Positions 8,443 to 18,206 of a stretch of DNA of 64,000 nucleotides are shown here, one piece after another. Origin of the DNA: Companilactobacillus farciminis KCTC 3681 = DSM 20184 (GTDB lineage: Bacteria; Bacillota; Bacilli; Lactobacillales; Lactobacillaceae); assembly GCF_002706745.1 (NCBI RefSeq), contig NZ_CP017702.1:1798001-1862000 (forward strand). The letters run 5' to 3'. The position numbers were made by a program, and so were the translations under genes. The notes under the pieces were generated by a model. It was not told where the DNA came from. It saw only the letters and a list, made by a program, of their open reading frames with translations, and ran no database searches. Every line of letters starts with the position of its first letter. Within the stretch, counting starts at the first letter, position 1.

Positions 8443-8455
8443 GGATGCTTTTTCA
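8423..8455. terminator. terminator after the brnQ-GNAT operon
   Basis: AGCACCCTC, a four-base loop, then GAGGATGCT, followed by TTTTT. It lies between the GNAT gene and convergent pgi; an A-run on the left makes it bidirectional. Confidence 0.8.
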
Positions 8456-8473
8456 TTTGCAATTAATTATGAA

Positions 8474-9814
8474 TTATAGTCTCTTGTTTAATTCTTCGCC
8501 AAGTTCTTCATAACCAGGACGGCCAAGTAGACCAAACATGTTCTTCTTGTATGCTTCAACACCTGGTTGGTTGAATGGGTTAATACCATTCAAGTAACCA
8601 GAAATACCAACAGCAATTTCGAAGAAGTACATCAAGTAACCTAGGTTGAAGGCATCTTGTTTTTCAATGTGAACTGTCATAACTGGAACGCCACCGTCAG
8701 TGTGAGCTAGAACAACACCTTCGTAAGCTTTCTTGTTAACGAAGTCCATTGACTTGTTTTCCAAGTACTTCAAACCATCAAGGTTATCTTTTTCAGCAGG
8801 GATCTTAACGTCATGTCTTGGTGTGTCGATCAAAACAACAGTTTCCATCAAGTTACGACGACCTTCTTGAATGTATTGACCTAATGAGTGCAAGTCAGTT
8901 GAGAAGTTAGCTGATGATGGGTAGATACCCTTTTGATCTTTACCTTCAGATTCACCCATCAATTGCTTCCACCATTCACCAAAGTATTGAACGTTTGGTT
9001 CGTAGTTTTCTAGCAATTCTGTTGTGTAACCTTTACGGTACAAGATGTTTCTCAAAGCAGCATACTTGTATGCATCGTTCTTTGTTAGATCAGCTGATGA
9101 GTAGTCTGTACGAGCTTGTGCAGCACCTTCCATCAACTTGTCAATGTCGATACCAGCAACGGCGATTGGCAATAGACCAACAGCTGTAAGAACTGAGAAA
9201 CGACCACCGATATCATCAGGAACAACGAATTCTTCGTAGCCTTCAGCATCTGATTCTGTCTTCAAAGCACCCTTAGCACGATCTGTTGTAGCGTAGATAC
9301 GTTCCTTAGCACCTTCAACACCATACTTTTCAATCAATTTAGCCTTCAAAATTCTGAAAGCAATTGAAGGTTCTGTTGTTGTACCAGATTTTGAAATGAT
9401 GTTAACACTGAAATCACGGTCGCCGATAACGTCTAGTAAATCAGCTAAGTAATTTGGAGAAATTGAGTTACCACAGAAGTAAACTTCTGGAACATCTTTT
9501 TCATTCTTAACATTGTAGAATGATGAACTTAGGAAGTCGATTGCAGCACGTGCACCTAAGTATGAACCACCAATACCGATACCAATGAAGACTTCTGAGT
9601 CTGATTGGATCTTCTTAGCAGCTTTCTTAATACGAGCAAATTCATCTTTGTCATAGTCAACAGGCAAATCGATGAAACCACGGAAGTCAGCACCGGCACC
9701 AGTACCCTTACGTAGTTCTTCGTCAGCAGCATTAACTAAAGCTTGCATTTCGCCGACTTCGTTGTCTTGAACAAACTTGCTCAATTTTGAATCATCAAAT
9801 TTAATTTGAGTCAT
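8474..9814 (-). CDS. pgi: glucose-6-phosphate isomerase
   Basis: A 446-residue enzyme of the short Gram-positive PGI class, converting glucose 6-phosphate to fructose 6-phosphate in glycolysis. The sugar-phosphate site [13 protein letters not shown] (near residue 80), the [11 protein letters not shown] motif and the signature [11 protein letters not shown] are intact. The C-terminal [10 protein letters not shown] segment carries the catalytic lysine region. ATG 9814 follows a GGAGGAGAG ribosome site. The gene is monocistronic. Confidence 0.97.
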   Translation of the reverse strand: MTQIKFDDSKLSKFVQDNEVGEMQALVNAADEELRKGTGAGADFRGFIDLPVDYDKDEFARIKKAAKKIQSDSEVFIGIGIGGSYLGARAAIDFLSSSFYNVKNEKDVPEVYFCGNSISPNYLADLLDVIGDRDFSVNIISKSGTTTEPSIAFRILKAKLIEKYGVEGAKERIYATTDRAKGALKTESDAEGYEEFVVPDDIGGRFSVLTAVGLLPIAVAGIDIDKLMEGAAQARTDYSSADLTKNDAYKYAALRNILYRKGYTTELLENYEPNVQYFGEWWKQLMGESEGKDQKGIYPSSANFSTDLHSLGQYIQEGRRNLMETVVLIDTPRHDVKIPAEKDNLDGLKYLENKSMDFVNKKAYEGVVLAHTDGGVPVMTVHIEKQDAFNLGYLMYFFEIAVGISGYLNGINPFNQPGVEAYKKNMFGLLGRPGYEELGEELNKRL

Positions 9815-9875
9815 TTTTTTCTCTCTCCTCCATATATATCATCAAATCTAAGATTAATCATTTTCGAAGAAAATT

Positions 9876-10505
9876 TCAAATTTTTATTAGCTTTTTTATC
9901 CATTTTCCCAAAAAATATAATAAATACCCTACCACAGCACCTAAAGTGTTGAAGATAACGTCATCAATATCGGTGACGCCGGTGTGCAAAACAAACTGTA
10001 AAGCTTCAATTGACACTGAGATCATCGCACCCATTAAGACAACTTGCAGGAAGTTGAGGTGGCGCTTACTTAATGCGGGAATGAAAAACCCCATCGGTAC
10101 GAACCACACAATATTACCATACAAATTATAAAAAAAGTCGACCAATGACTTAGCATCTGCCAATTTCATTGTTTCTATCAGTGGAATAGTATTTATATCG
10201 GTTAACGGACGATGCCAATAAAATTTGAATTGCCATATGAAATAGCCATCTCGAAAAACTGTCAAAGCAAAAAGTAGGAAAACATAAAATACGAACATGC
10301 TGAGCCAAAACTCATACCAAAAGGTAGTTTTTCTTCTCTTTATTTTAACCCAGATATACCTTAAAATTATAAAAATTAAAGTATATAATATTGCTTTATC
10401 AACAGCGTAAAAAGAAAGCCGAATCAATGGAAAATGATTAATTTTTGTTGCAAAGCGCTCATATATATAACTATATAACGGTCCTAAAAATATCATTTTG
10501 CTCAT
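9876..10505 (-). CDS. VanZ-like membrane protein
   Basis: A 209-residue protein with about five transmembrane segments and a VanZ-like core: NIVWFVPMGFFIPAL, then SIEALQFVLHTGVTDIDDVIFNTLGAVVGY in two conserved blocks. VanZ proteins can modestly raise tolerance to teicoplanin-class glycopeptides, but most chromosomal homologues have no established role. It is transcribed divergently from the lipoteichoic acid synthase genes. The ATG at 10505 is very close to its GGGAAAGA ribosome site; an ATG three codons on is equally possible. Confidence 0.8.
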   Translation of the reverse strand: MSKMIFLGPLYSYIYERFATKINHFPLIRLSFYAVDKAILYTLIFIILRYIWVKIKRRKTTFWYEFWLSMFVFYVFLLFALTVFRDGYFIWQFKFYWHRPLTDINTIPLIETMKLADAKSLVDFFYNLYGNIVWFVPMGFFIPALSKRHLNFLQVVLMGAMISVSIEALQFVLHTGVTDIDDVIFNTLGAVVGYLLYFLGKWIKKLIKI

Positions 10506-10608
10506 TCTTTCCCACTTTTTACCTATAACGTATTATACTAACAATTAAGTGATTTATTTAGTCTTTAAATAGATTTATTTAAGAATTTTTAAAAACAAGG
10601 AACTTTCA

Positions 10609-12759
10609 ATGAATAAATTAAAAAATATTTTGAATAAACGACTTGGCTTTATGGGCCTACTAGTAGCTTTACTATGGATCAAAACGGTTATTGCCTACTA
10701 TTCTGATTTTTCATTAGGCGTTTCGGACCCGTTACAACACTTCATTTTGATAATCAATCCTATTGCTACAGCCGTTATACTTTTAAGTATAGCGTTATAC
10801 ATCAATCGCCCCAAAATTTCCTATATCGTTATGGGGTTCATCTATCTGTTGGAATCCGCCCTTTTATATGGAAACATTCTTTATTACCGAGAATTTAGTG
10901 ATTTTCTATCCTTTAACACGATTGCTGGGGCTGCTAAAGTTTCCAAAGGTCTCGGTGGTAGTGCCGCTAATTTAGTCCAAATTCATGATTTTATTTATGG
11001 TTTAGATTTCATTATTTTAGCAATTTTGTTACTTACTCATTATATCAAAATTGATCCCCAACCAATGAAAAAGTTAACTGCAATTGCAACAACTTTTTTG
11101 GGTATTTTTTTATTTTCACTGAACTTAACTATCGCCGAAAGTAACCGTCCGCAATTGTTAGGTCGAACTTTTGATCGTGCTTATATTGTTAAGTATTTAG
11201 GACTAAATAGTTTTCTAGCCTATGATTCGATTAAAACAGTTCAAAATAATCAAGTTCGTTCGGAAGCTGTTGGAACCGATATGGATGATGTTTTAACTGA
11301 AGTCAAAAAGAATTATGCCAAACCTAACCCTGTTTATTTCGGCAAGGCTAAGGGTAAAAATATCATTGTCATTCATTTGGAGAGTTTTCAACAATTCCTC
11401 ATTAATTACAAAGTCAATGGTCAAGAAGTTACACCGTTTTTAAACAGTCTTTACAGCGATAAAAATACAATGTCATTTGACAATTTTTATCATGAAGTCG
11501 GACAAGGAAAAACTAGTGATGCTGAAAACATGCTAGAGACTGGACTCTTTGGATTACCCGAGGGATCTCTCTTCTCAAAACTTGGTAGTGACAATACTTT
11601 CCAAGCTGCTCCAGCGATTCTAGGACAACAAGATGGCTATACTAGCGCCGTCTTCCACGGTAATATTGGAAGTTTTTGGAATCGTGATAATGTTTATAAA
11701 AACATGGGCTATGATTATTTCTTTGATTCTACTTATTTCAATAAAACTGATAATTCGAGTTTGGAATATGGAATGAAAGACAAGTTAATGCTCTCAGAAA
11801 GCGTTAAATACCTCGAACAGCTGCAACAGCCTTTCTACACTAAGTTTATTACCGTTACTAATCATTATCCATTTGAATTGCCAGATGAAGATAACGATGG
11901 TTTCCAAGCACCAAATACTAATAACAGTGCTGTGAATAATTATTTCTTAACGGCTCATTACTTGGATAATGCCTTGGAAGAATTCTTCAATTACTTGAAG
12001 TCGAGCGGTATTTACGATAACTCCATGATTGTTTTATACGGTGACCATTATGGATTATCAAATAATCAAAACCCTGACTTAGCACCGCTATTAGGTATCA
12101 ATTCTGATAATTGGACTGACTTCAACGATTCGCAAATGCAAAAAGTTCCTTTTATGATTCATATGAAAGGCCTAAAAGGTGGTATCAATCATTCCTATGG
12201 TGGAGAAATCGACGTTCTACCTACCATCTTGCATTTAGCTGGTATCAATACTAAGCAATACGTTCAACTAGGAACTGACTTATTATCTAAACAACACAAC
12301 CAAATCGTCATCTTTAGAAATAAAAACTTCGTCACGCCACATTACACAGTTCTAAAAGATGGCAATGGTGATCCGAAAGTTTATAAGAATAAAACTGGCG
12401 AATTAGTCGATTTAAGTCAAAATCCTGAATTAAAACAAAAAGTTGCTAAATGGCAACAATACGTCAATGATAAGTTGAAACTCTCCGATACTATCAACAA
12501 CAAGAATCTGTTGAGATTCTACACACCAACTGGTTTTACACCGGTTGATAGTAAAGAATATAATTATCAAAATGAGATTCAAAAACTAGTTGCCACGAGA
12601 AATGATCTCGGATTGAAGTCAACGAGTGTCTATTCGCAAAACGGCAACAAATCAACTACTGATCTCTATACAACTAATGCTCCCGAACTAAATGGCGACA
12701 GAAGTGTTATTGATAGTTGGTCCAGCGTTCTCAAGGGAAAAAATGATTCTACTAAGTAA
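10609..12759 (+). CDS. LtaS-family lipoteichoic acid synthase (copy 1)
   Basis: A 716-residue membrane enzyme with five N-terminal membrane segments (to about residue 175) and an extracellular sulfatase-fold domain (about 240-600). LtaS enzymes transfer glycerol phosphate from phosphatidylglycerol to build lipoteichoic acid. The nucleophile is Thr302 in GKTSDAEN, the position of S. aureus Thr300; a YGDHYG metal-site motif follows near residue 477. It has a weak AAGGAA ribosome site. The next gene is a close paralogue of the same length, so this is a tandem duplication. One copy may be a primase (LtaP-like); sequence alone does not say which. Confidence 0.92.
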   Translation: MNKLKNILNKRLGFMGLLVALLWIKTVIAYYSDFSLGVSDPLQHFILIINPIATAVILLSIALYINRPKISYIVMGFIYLLESALLYGNILYYREFSDFLSFNTIAGAAKVSKGLGGSAANLVQIHDFIYGLDFIILAILLLTHYIKIDPQPMKKLTAIATTFLGIFLFSLNLTIAESNRPQLLGRTFDRAYIVKYLGLNSFLAYDSIKTVQNNQVRSEAVGTDMDDVLTEVKKNYAKPNPVYFGKAKGKNIIVIHLESFQQFLINYKVNGQEVTPFLNSLYSDKNTMSFDNFYHEVGQGKTSDAENMLETGLFGLPEGSLFSKLGSDNTFQAAPAILGQQDGYTSAVFHGNIGSFWNRDNVYKNMGYDYFFDSTYFNKTDNSSLEYGMKDKLMLSESVKYLEQLQQPFYTKFITVTNHYPFELPDEDNDGFQAPNTNNSAVNNYFLTAHYLDNALEEFFNYLKSSGIYDNSMIVLYGDHYGLSNNQNPDLAPLLGINSDNWTDFNDSQMQKVPFMIHMKGLKGGINHSYGGEIDVLPTILHLAGINTKQYVQLGTDLLSKQHNQIVIFRNKNFVTPHYTVLKDGNGDPKVYKNKTGELVDLSQNPELKQKVAKWQQYVNDKLKLSDTINNKNLLRFYTPTGFTPVDSKEYNYQNEIQKLVATRNDLGLKSTSVYSQNGNKSTTDLYTTNAPELNGDRSVIDSWSSVLKGKNDSTK

Positions 12760-12786
12760 GTCAGCGGAAGCTGGCTTTTTTTCTTT
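12759..12786 (+). terminator. terminator between the two ltaS copies
   Basis: A short hairpin, GTCAGC with GGAA loop and GCTGGC, followed by seven T residues. It separates the two copies into transcripts that may be partly independent. Confidence 0.7.
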
Positions 12787-12839
12787 TCTCAAATAACGTA
12801 TTATTTAATTAATGAATTAATTTAGTTATGAGGGACATT

Positions 12840-14978
12840 ATGCAAAAAATAAAATCCATATTGAACACTCGATTAGGATTCATGGGTTTCCTAGTCTTGT
12901 GCCTATGGTTAAAAACAACGATCACCTATTATTTAGACTTTAATTTAACAATCAATAATTTATGGCAATACTTTTTTATGACAGTTAATCCCTTAGCTAC
13001 ATTAGTTTTCTTACTAGGATTAGCACTCTACATCAATAAGCCCAAGATTTCATATTTAGTCATGGGGCTTATTTATCTTGCTGACTCAATTTTTATCTAC
13101 GCTAATCTACTATATTATCGTGAAATGGCTGACTTCATTTCAGTCAGTACGATGCTTGGCGTTACTAAAGTTGCTAAAGGCTTGGGCGCCAGTACTTTGA
13201 GTTCGATGCAGCCAAGAGATCTGATCTACTTGATTGACTTTGTAGTGATAATTTTGTTATTCGCAACTCGTTTTGTAAAAATCGACCAACGTCCCTTTAG
13301 AAAACTCAATGCCCTAGCTACTAGTATGTTAGGAATTGCTTTATTTTCTGCTGATCTAGCGGGTTCTGAAGCCAACCGCCCACAATTGCTAGGTAGAACT
13401 TTTGATCACTCTTACATCGTCCAATATCTCGGCATCAACTCATTTTTAGGCTATGATTCAGTCCGTTCAGTTCAAAACAACCAAGTGCGTTCTAATGCTA
13501 CCGAAGCTGAAATCGATGGCGTCTTAGATTATGTAAATAACAATTATGCCAAACCAAATCCTAAGTACTTCGGTAAAGCCAATGGCAAAAATATTATCAT
13601 CATCCATCTAGAAAGTTTTGAGCAATTTCTGATCGGCATGAAAGTTAATGGTCAAGAAGTTACGCCATTTATAAATAGTCTTTACAATGACCAAAATACC
13701 CTTTCATTCGACAACTTCTTCAATGAAGTCGGTAATGGTCGAACGAGTGATGCAGAAACAATGCTTGAATCAGGTTTATTCGGATTACCTGAAGGTTCAT
13801 TTTTCCAAAAACTTGGTGGCGACAACATTTTTCAATCCGCTCCAGCAATTTTAGCTCAGCAAAAAGGTTATACGAGTGCTGTTTTCCACGGTAATATCGG
13901 AAGTTTTTGGGGACGAAATATTACCTATAAAAACATGGGCTACAATTATTTCTTCGATAAAAGCTACTATGACACCAAAGATTCTGATAGCTTATCGCTA
14001 AACGGCTATGGTGTTAAAGACAAGTTGCTCTTTTCTGAAGGGGTCAAATATCTAGAACAAATGCAACAACCCTTCTATACCAAATTCTTAACTATCACTA
14101 ATCACGTCGGCTATCAATTTTCTGATGAAGACAATGCCGGTTTCCAAACTTCTGACAACGAGAACCCTATTGTAAACGACTATTTCAAAACTGCCCATTA
14201 TCTCGATAAATCAGTCGAAGAATTTTTCAATTATCTAAAGGCTTCCGGCTTAGAAAAAAATACTATGGTCGTACTTTACGGTGATCATTATGGATTAAAT
14301 GACGAACAACACAAAGCTCTTTCGACAATGATTGGCAAAACCCCAGAGACTTGGACAAAATTTGACAATACTCAAATGCAACGTGTTCCTTTTATGATTC
14401 ATATGAACGGACTAAAAGGTGGAATTAATCACACTTATGGTGGCGAAATTGATGTTCTGCCAACAATCTTGCATTTAGCTGGAGTCAACACTAAATCGTA
14501 CGTACAGTTAGGAACCGATTTACTTTCCAAGCAGCATAATTCAATCGTTGCTTTTAGAAAGAAAAGTTTCGTAACGCCAAAATACACTGTCATCAGAAAT
14601 GGAGCTTCGACAACTGTTTATGCCAATGAAACCGGTGAAGAGATCGATATGCGCAACAATCCTGAATTAGTCACTAAAGTTGCTAAATGGGAAGAAGATG
14701 TTGATACCAAGCTCAAGACCTCTGACAATATCAATAACAAAAACTTGCTTCGCTTCTATACACCAAAGGGCTTCACTCCTACTGATCCGAATAATTATTC
14801 TTATTTGAATCAAGTGCAACAAATGGAGGAACTTCGTAACAAACTCGGAGATAAATCAACTAGTCTCTATTCAAAAAATGGCAATAAATCAACAACCAAT
14901 CTCTATACAACTGATGCGGTACAATTACAAAATGATCGTACGCCAATCGATAGTTGGGACTATTTGAATCAAAAATAA
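12840..14978 (+). CDS. LtaS-family lipoteichoic acid synthase (copy 2)
   Basis: A 712-residue paralogue of the preceding gene, aligned over its whole length, with the same five membrane segments and sulfatase domain. The catalytic threonine is again residue 302 (GRTSDAE). ATG 12840 is preferred over the in-frame ATG 12828 because GAGGGA lies between them at good spacing and the N-terminus then matches copy 1. Nearly every block around the active site is shared, for example GVKDKL and GGINHTYGGEIDVLPT. Divergence is greatest in the membrane part and the C-terminal tail. Two active copies suggest division of labour or dosage. Confidence 0.92.
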   Translation: MQKIKSILNTRLGFMGFLVLCLWLKTTITYYLDFNLTINNLWQYFFMTVNPLATLVFLLGLALYINKPKISYLVMGLIYLADSIFIYANLLYYREMADFISVSTMLGVTKVAKGLGASTLSSMQPRDLIYLIDFVVIILLFATRFVKIDQRPFRKLNALATSMLGIALFSADLAGSEANRPQLLGRTFDHSYIVQYLGINSFLGYDSVRSVQNNQVRSNATEAEIDGVLDYVNNNYAKPNPKYFGKANGKNIIIIHLESFEQFLIGMKVNGQEVTPFINSLYNDQNTLSFDNFFNEVGNGRTSDAETMLESGLFGLPEGSFFQKLGGDNIFQSAPAILAQQKGYTSAVFHGNIGSFWGRNITYKNMGYNYFFDKSYYDTKDSDSLSLNGYGVKDKLLFSEGVKYLEQMQQPFYTKFLTITNHVGYQFSDEDNAGFQTSDNENPIVNDYFKTAHYLDKSVEEFFNYLKASGLEKNTMVVLYGDHYGLNDEQHKALSTMIGKTPETWTKFDNTQMQRVPFMIHMNGLKGGINHTYGGEIDVLPTILHLAGVNTKSYVQLGTDLLSKQHNSIVAFRKKSFVTPKYTVIRNGASTTVYANETGEEIDMRNNPELVTKVAKWEEDVDTKLKTSDNINNKNLLRFYTPKGFTPTDPNNYSYLNQVQQMEELRNKLGDKSTSLYSKNGNKSTTNLYTTDAVQLQNDRTPIDSWDYLNQK

Positions 14979-15034
14979 AAAAGGAATCTCATCAAATGTA
15001 GCTATAACTACACTCAAATGAGATTCCTTTTTTA
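14975..15034. terminator. bidirectional terminator
   Basis: AAAAAGGAATCTCAT pairs with ATGAGATTCCTTTTT across a short loop. It serves both ltaS copy 2 and the convergent histidine kinase gene. Confidence 0.88.
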
Positions 15035-15038
15035 ATTA

Positions 15039-16535
15039 TTAATCTTGTTTTTGTTCATCTTTCTTATGTTCGAATCCTTCATCAAACAATGTCACGGTGA
15101 ACGTCGTTCCTTCGTTGAGCTTACTCTTAACTTCAATTTCACCACCATGGTTTTCCACCAATTGATGGACGATTGAAAGTCCAAGTCCTGACTCACCATA
15201 TTTACGATTCTTACGAGATGGATCAGCTTTGTAGTAACGGTCCCAAATATTCTTGACTTGGTCTTCTGACATCCCGATACCAGTATCAGAAATTATGAAG
15301 ACTGAAGCGTGACGTTCCTCATTACGACTGCCACTAATAAATATCTTGCCATCCTTCGTAAACTGAATAGCATTTTGCATGATATTAAAGATCACTTGTA
15401 CAAAACGGTCATAATCGGCGTAGGTCTTCAATTCACCTTCATAAGGTTTCAAAATCAACTCATCACCAGCTGTTTTAGCCTTTTTATCCAATTGCGACGT
15501 AATATCATGCAATGGTTTATTAGCATCGAAAACTCGTTTAGCCATAGTGATTTGGTTAGTTCTAATCTTTTCATAATCCAAGTTCTCGTTGACTAATCGA
15601 ATCAAACGCTTAGTTTCATTACGCATCAATTGAATACTTTGACCTTTAGACTCTTCAGGAATGGCATCATAAGCTAATCCTTCCAGAAGTCCATTAATAG
15701 TCGTCAGTGGCGTTCTCATTTCGTGAGAGGCATCGGCCATAAATTCCTTACGACGCTGTTCCTGACGTTTAATTTCAGTATCAGAGGCCTCTAGTGACTT
15801 AACCATCTGGTTGAAATCATCAGCCAAATCGTCTAATTCGTCGCGACCTTTACTCTCGATATGAACTGAGAAATCATTATTGGCAACTCGTTTGGTAGCT
15901 CCACGCAAGCGATTGATTCGGTTGACTTGATATCTCGACAATAAGAAACTCAAAATAATCGCTGCCAAAAGAGAAATCAGCAAGGCAAAATAAAGTCGAC
16001 TGTTGATCTCACCGATATTAGTTTGCAATTCCGAGACATCTGAACCTGCCCAGACAGCCGCAATCAACTTACCATTTTGGAACCACGGCGTTAGAACGTA
16101 AACATAACTGCGGTTGTCATCTTTTCGAAGTCTTGGATTACCTTCGGTATTTTGCGATTTTTGAATATTACGAATCGTCTTACCTTGCTTGAGCTTTTTC
16201 CAGTAAGATTGCTTCAAGTGCAATTTCACATTCGTTGGTGGCGTTGGATAAACTTGGTTATTGTTGTAATCAAAAATAGCGAATTGAACATTTCTCTCAG
16301 ATAAAACTTGTTCAACCGTTCTAATGTTGTCGCCAGTGATGTTATGAATCTGCCCAGTTTTAGGATCAGTTTTCAAAGCTATCTTTTCCAGATTACCAGC
16401 ATAACTTTCCAAACTCTTGTAAGTTCGATTGTATTCCCAGTTCGTAGCTGCACTAGTGACGGAATACAAAATAATTCCAAGAGTCGTCAAAATAACGATC
16501 AAAAAACTCAGCATGTTTTGATAGATTAATTTCAT
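15039..16535 (-). CDS. OmpR-partner sensor histidine kinase
   Basis: A 498-residue membrane kinase with two transmembrane segments (about 7-29 and 178-200) around an extracytoplasmic sensor of about 150 residues, then HAMP, HisKA and HATPase domains. The phospho-acceptor is His271 in DASHEMRTPL. The ATP-binding N, G1 and G2 boxes are present (NIMQNAIQF, DTGIGM, GLGLSIV). The ATG overlaps the last base of the response regulator stop (TAATG), so the two are translationally coupled. The sensor domain matches no family I can name; its position beside ltaS and cell-surface genes hints at envelope sensing, which is only inference. Confidence 0.92.
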   Translation of the reverse strand: MKLIYQNMLSFLIVILTTLGIILYSVTSAATNWEYNRTYKSLESYAGNLEKIALKTDPKTGQIHNITGDNIRTVEQVLSERNVQFAIFDYNNNQVYPTPPTNVKLHLKQSYWKKLKQGKTIRNIQKSQNTEGNPRLRKDDNRSYVYVLTPWFQNGKLIAAVWAGSDVSELQTNIGEINSRLYFALLISLLAAIILSFLLSRYQVNRINRLRGATKRVANNDFSVHIESKGRDELDDLADDFNQMVKSLEASDTEIKRQEQRRKEFMADASHEMRTPLTTINGLLEGLAYDAIPEESKGQSIQLMRNETKRLIRLVNENLDYEKIRTNQITMAKRVFDANKPLHDITSQLDKKAKTAGDELILKPYEGELKTYADYDRFVQVIFNIMQNAIQFTKDGKIFISGSRNEERHASVFIISDTGIGMSEDQVKNIWDRYYKADPSRKNRKYGESGLGLSIVHQLVENHGGEIEVKSKLNEGTTFTVTLFDEGFEHKKDEQKQD

Positions 16536-17290
16536 TATGCCTTATTCTTTGCTCCTGTATCATCGAATTTGTAGCCAACACCCCAAACAGTTTCAATAAC
16601 TTGCGGTCCAACCTTTTCAATCTTTTGACGCAACTTCTTAATATGGGCATCAACGGTTCTTTCTTCACCGAAGTAATCGTAATCCCAAACTTGTTCTAGC
16701 AATTGTTCACGTGAGAAAACTTGTTTAGGCTTACTTGCTAAAGTCTTCAACAAATCAAATTCCTTCGGTGTTAAATCAGGAATCTCTTTGCCATTCAAAT
16801 AAGCTTCACGAGTATTTGAGTTTAATTTGAAGAAACCAGTATTGATATCAAAGCCGTCGTCAGCTTCTTCTACTTCAGCGTTAACAGGAGTTGATTCAGC
16901 TAATTTTTCTGCCATATTCTCATCACGACGATGGATAGCTTTCATTCTAGCAATCAAAGTAATGGGACTGAATGGCTTTGTGACGTAGTCGTCAGCTCCA
17001 AATTCCAAACCGAGTACTTGATCACTTTCTGTATCACGAGCTGTCAACATGATAATAGGAACGGTCTTGGAAACTTTTCTAATTTCTTTAGCAACTTCCA
17101 TCCCATCTTTTCCCGGTAAGTTCAAGTCTAAGGTAATCATGTCCCATTTGTCGGGATCTTCGTTGAACATATCAACGGCTTCATTACCGTCGTAGGCAAA
17201 ACTTGCTTCCCATTTTTCTTTTTGGAAAAACATGCCCATCATTTCAGATACAGACTTGTTGTCCTCAATCATTAATATTTTCATAAACAT
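16535..17290 (-). CDS. OmpR/PhoB-family response regulator
   Basis: A 251-residue regulator with a receiver domain (phospho-acceptor Asp55 in LDLNLPG, Lys of the VTKPFSP motif near residue 106) and a C-terminal winged helix (EFDLLKTLASKP, then RTVDAHIKKLRQK). A 40-residue acidic linker between domains (about residues 118-150) is longer than usual. Two starts are possible: ATG 17290 or ATG 17284 two codons later; GGAG upstream fits either. It is the first gene of the pair with the kinase at 15039-16535. Confidence 0.93.
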   Translation of the reverse strand: MFMKILMIEDNKSVSEMMGMFFQKEKWEASFAYDGNEAVDMFNEDPDKWDMITLDLNLPGKDGMEVAKEIRKVSKTVPIIMLTARDTESDQVLGLEFGADDYVTKPFSPITLIARMKAIHRRDENMAEKLAESTPVNAEVEEADDGFDINTGFFKLNSNTREAYLNGKEIPDLTPKEFDLLKTLASKPKQVFSREQLLEQVWDYDYFGEERTVDAHIKKLRQKIEKVGPQVIETVWGVGYKFDDTGAKNKA

Positions 17291-17381
17291 ATCACTCCAT
17301 ATGTGAGATTTGACTATATCATTACAATAAAAATTGTTACCATATTACTAGTATACAAAATAAAATTAAGTTGGTGATTTT

Positions 17382-18158
17382 TTGCAAAACAATTATCGTG
17401 GTACCGTCTTCTTTGATTTGGACGGAACCTTACTAAACGCCGAATCTCGAGTGGATGACTCCGTAGCAACAGCAGTCCACCAATTGAAAGAGAATGGCTA
17501 TTTACCAGTTATCAGTACTGGGCGCTCCCCTATCGAAATCGAGGCTGCTACTAGTACGACTGGTATTGATACTTATATTACTTTAAATGGCGCATTTGTC
17601 CAATCACAGGATAAGGTCATTTATCAAAATAATATTAAACCTGAATTAGTCAAGCAAGTTATCGAACAGGCGAAAGAATTCGGCGACAGTGTCAGCATGC
17701 ACTCTCCGACTGAATCATTTCTCAGTGAAGCTAGTCCGTTCGTTGAAGAATTTTATCGTGCCGTTGATATCGATTTACCTTTAATCGACCCACTCTTTTA
17801 CCAAAAGGGTGATGTTCCTATGGTCGTAGTCGTATCAGGCGGCGATTCAGAACGTTATCAAGAAAAATTCCCTGAACTAAAATTCTACAAAACTGGTCCT
17901 TATTCAATCGATACTGTCGAAAAAGACGTCTCCAAAATGAGTGGTATCAAACATCTTATTAAAGGCTTAGCTTTAGAAGACAAGCCAGTTTACGCATTCG
18001 GCGACGGAACTAATGATTTACCAATGATCAAATATGCTGATTATGGAATTGCCATGGGTAATGGTATAGATTCAGTTAAAGACGCTGCTACTTATATTAC
18101 CACTGAAAACGTTAACGGTGGTATTGTTAACGGCTTGAAACATTACAATTTAATCTAA
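17382..18158 (+). CDS. Cof-type HAD-superfamily phosphatase
   Basis: A 258-residue HAD hydrolase of the IIB (Cof) subclass. The nucleophile motif FFDLDGTLL (Asp12, Asp14), motif II STGRSP, a lysine before the GDGTNDLPM motif (motif IV) and the AMGNG loop are all present. Such enzymes dephosphorylate sugar phosphates or cofactors such as PLP and FMN. The start is TTG 17384-side, preceded by TTGGTG; no ATG exists before motif I. The gene is monocistronic and diverges from the two-component system. Confidence 0.85.
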   Translation: MQNNYRGTVFFDLDGTLLNAESRVDDSVATAVHQLKENGYLPVISTGRSPIEIEAATSTTGIDTYITLNGAFVQSQDKVIYQNNIKPELVKQVIEQAKEFGDSVSMHSPTESFLSEASPFVEEFYRAVDIDLPLIDPLFYQKGDVPMVVVVSGGDSERYQEKFPELKFYKTGPYSIDTVEKDVSKMSGIKHLIKGLALEDKPVYAFGDGTNDLPMIKYADYGIAMGNGIDSVKDAATYITTENVNGGIVNGLKHYNLI

Positions 18159-18160
18159 AT

Positions 18161-18198
18161 AAAGAGGATGACACTCACTTAAGTATCATCCTCTTTTT
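18161..18198. terminator. bidirectional terminator
   Basis: AAAGAGGATGA and TCATCCTCTTT pair, followed by TTTTT. It lies between the HAD gene and the convergent oxidoreductase. Confidence 0.85.
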
Positions 18199-18206
18199 AG
18201 CTTAAA

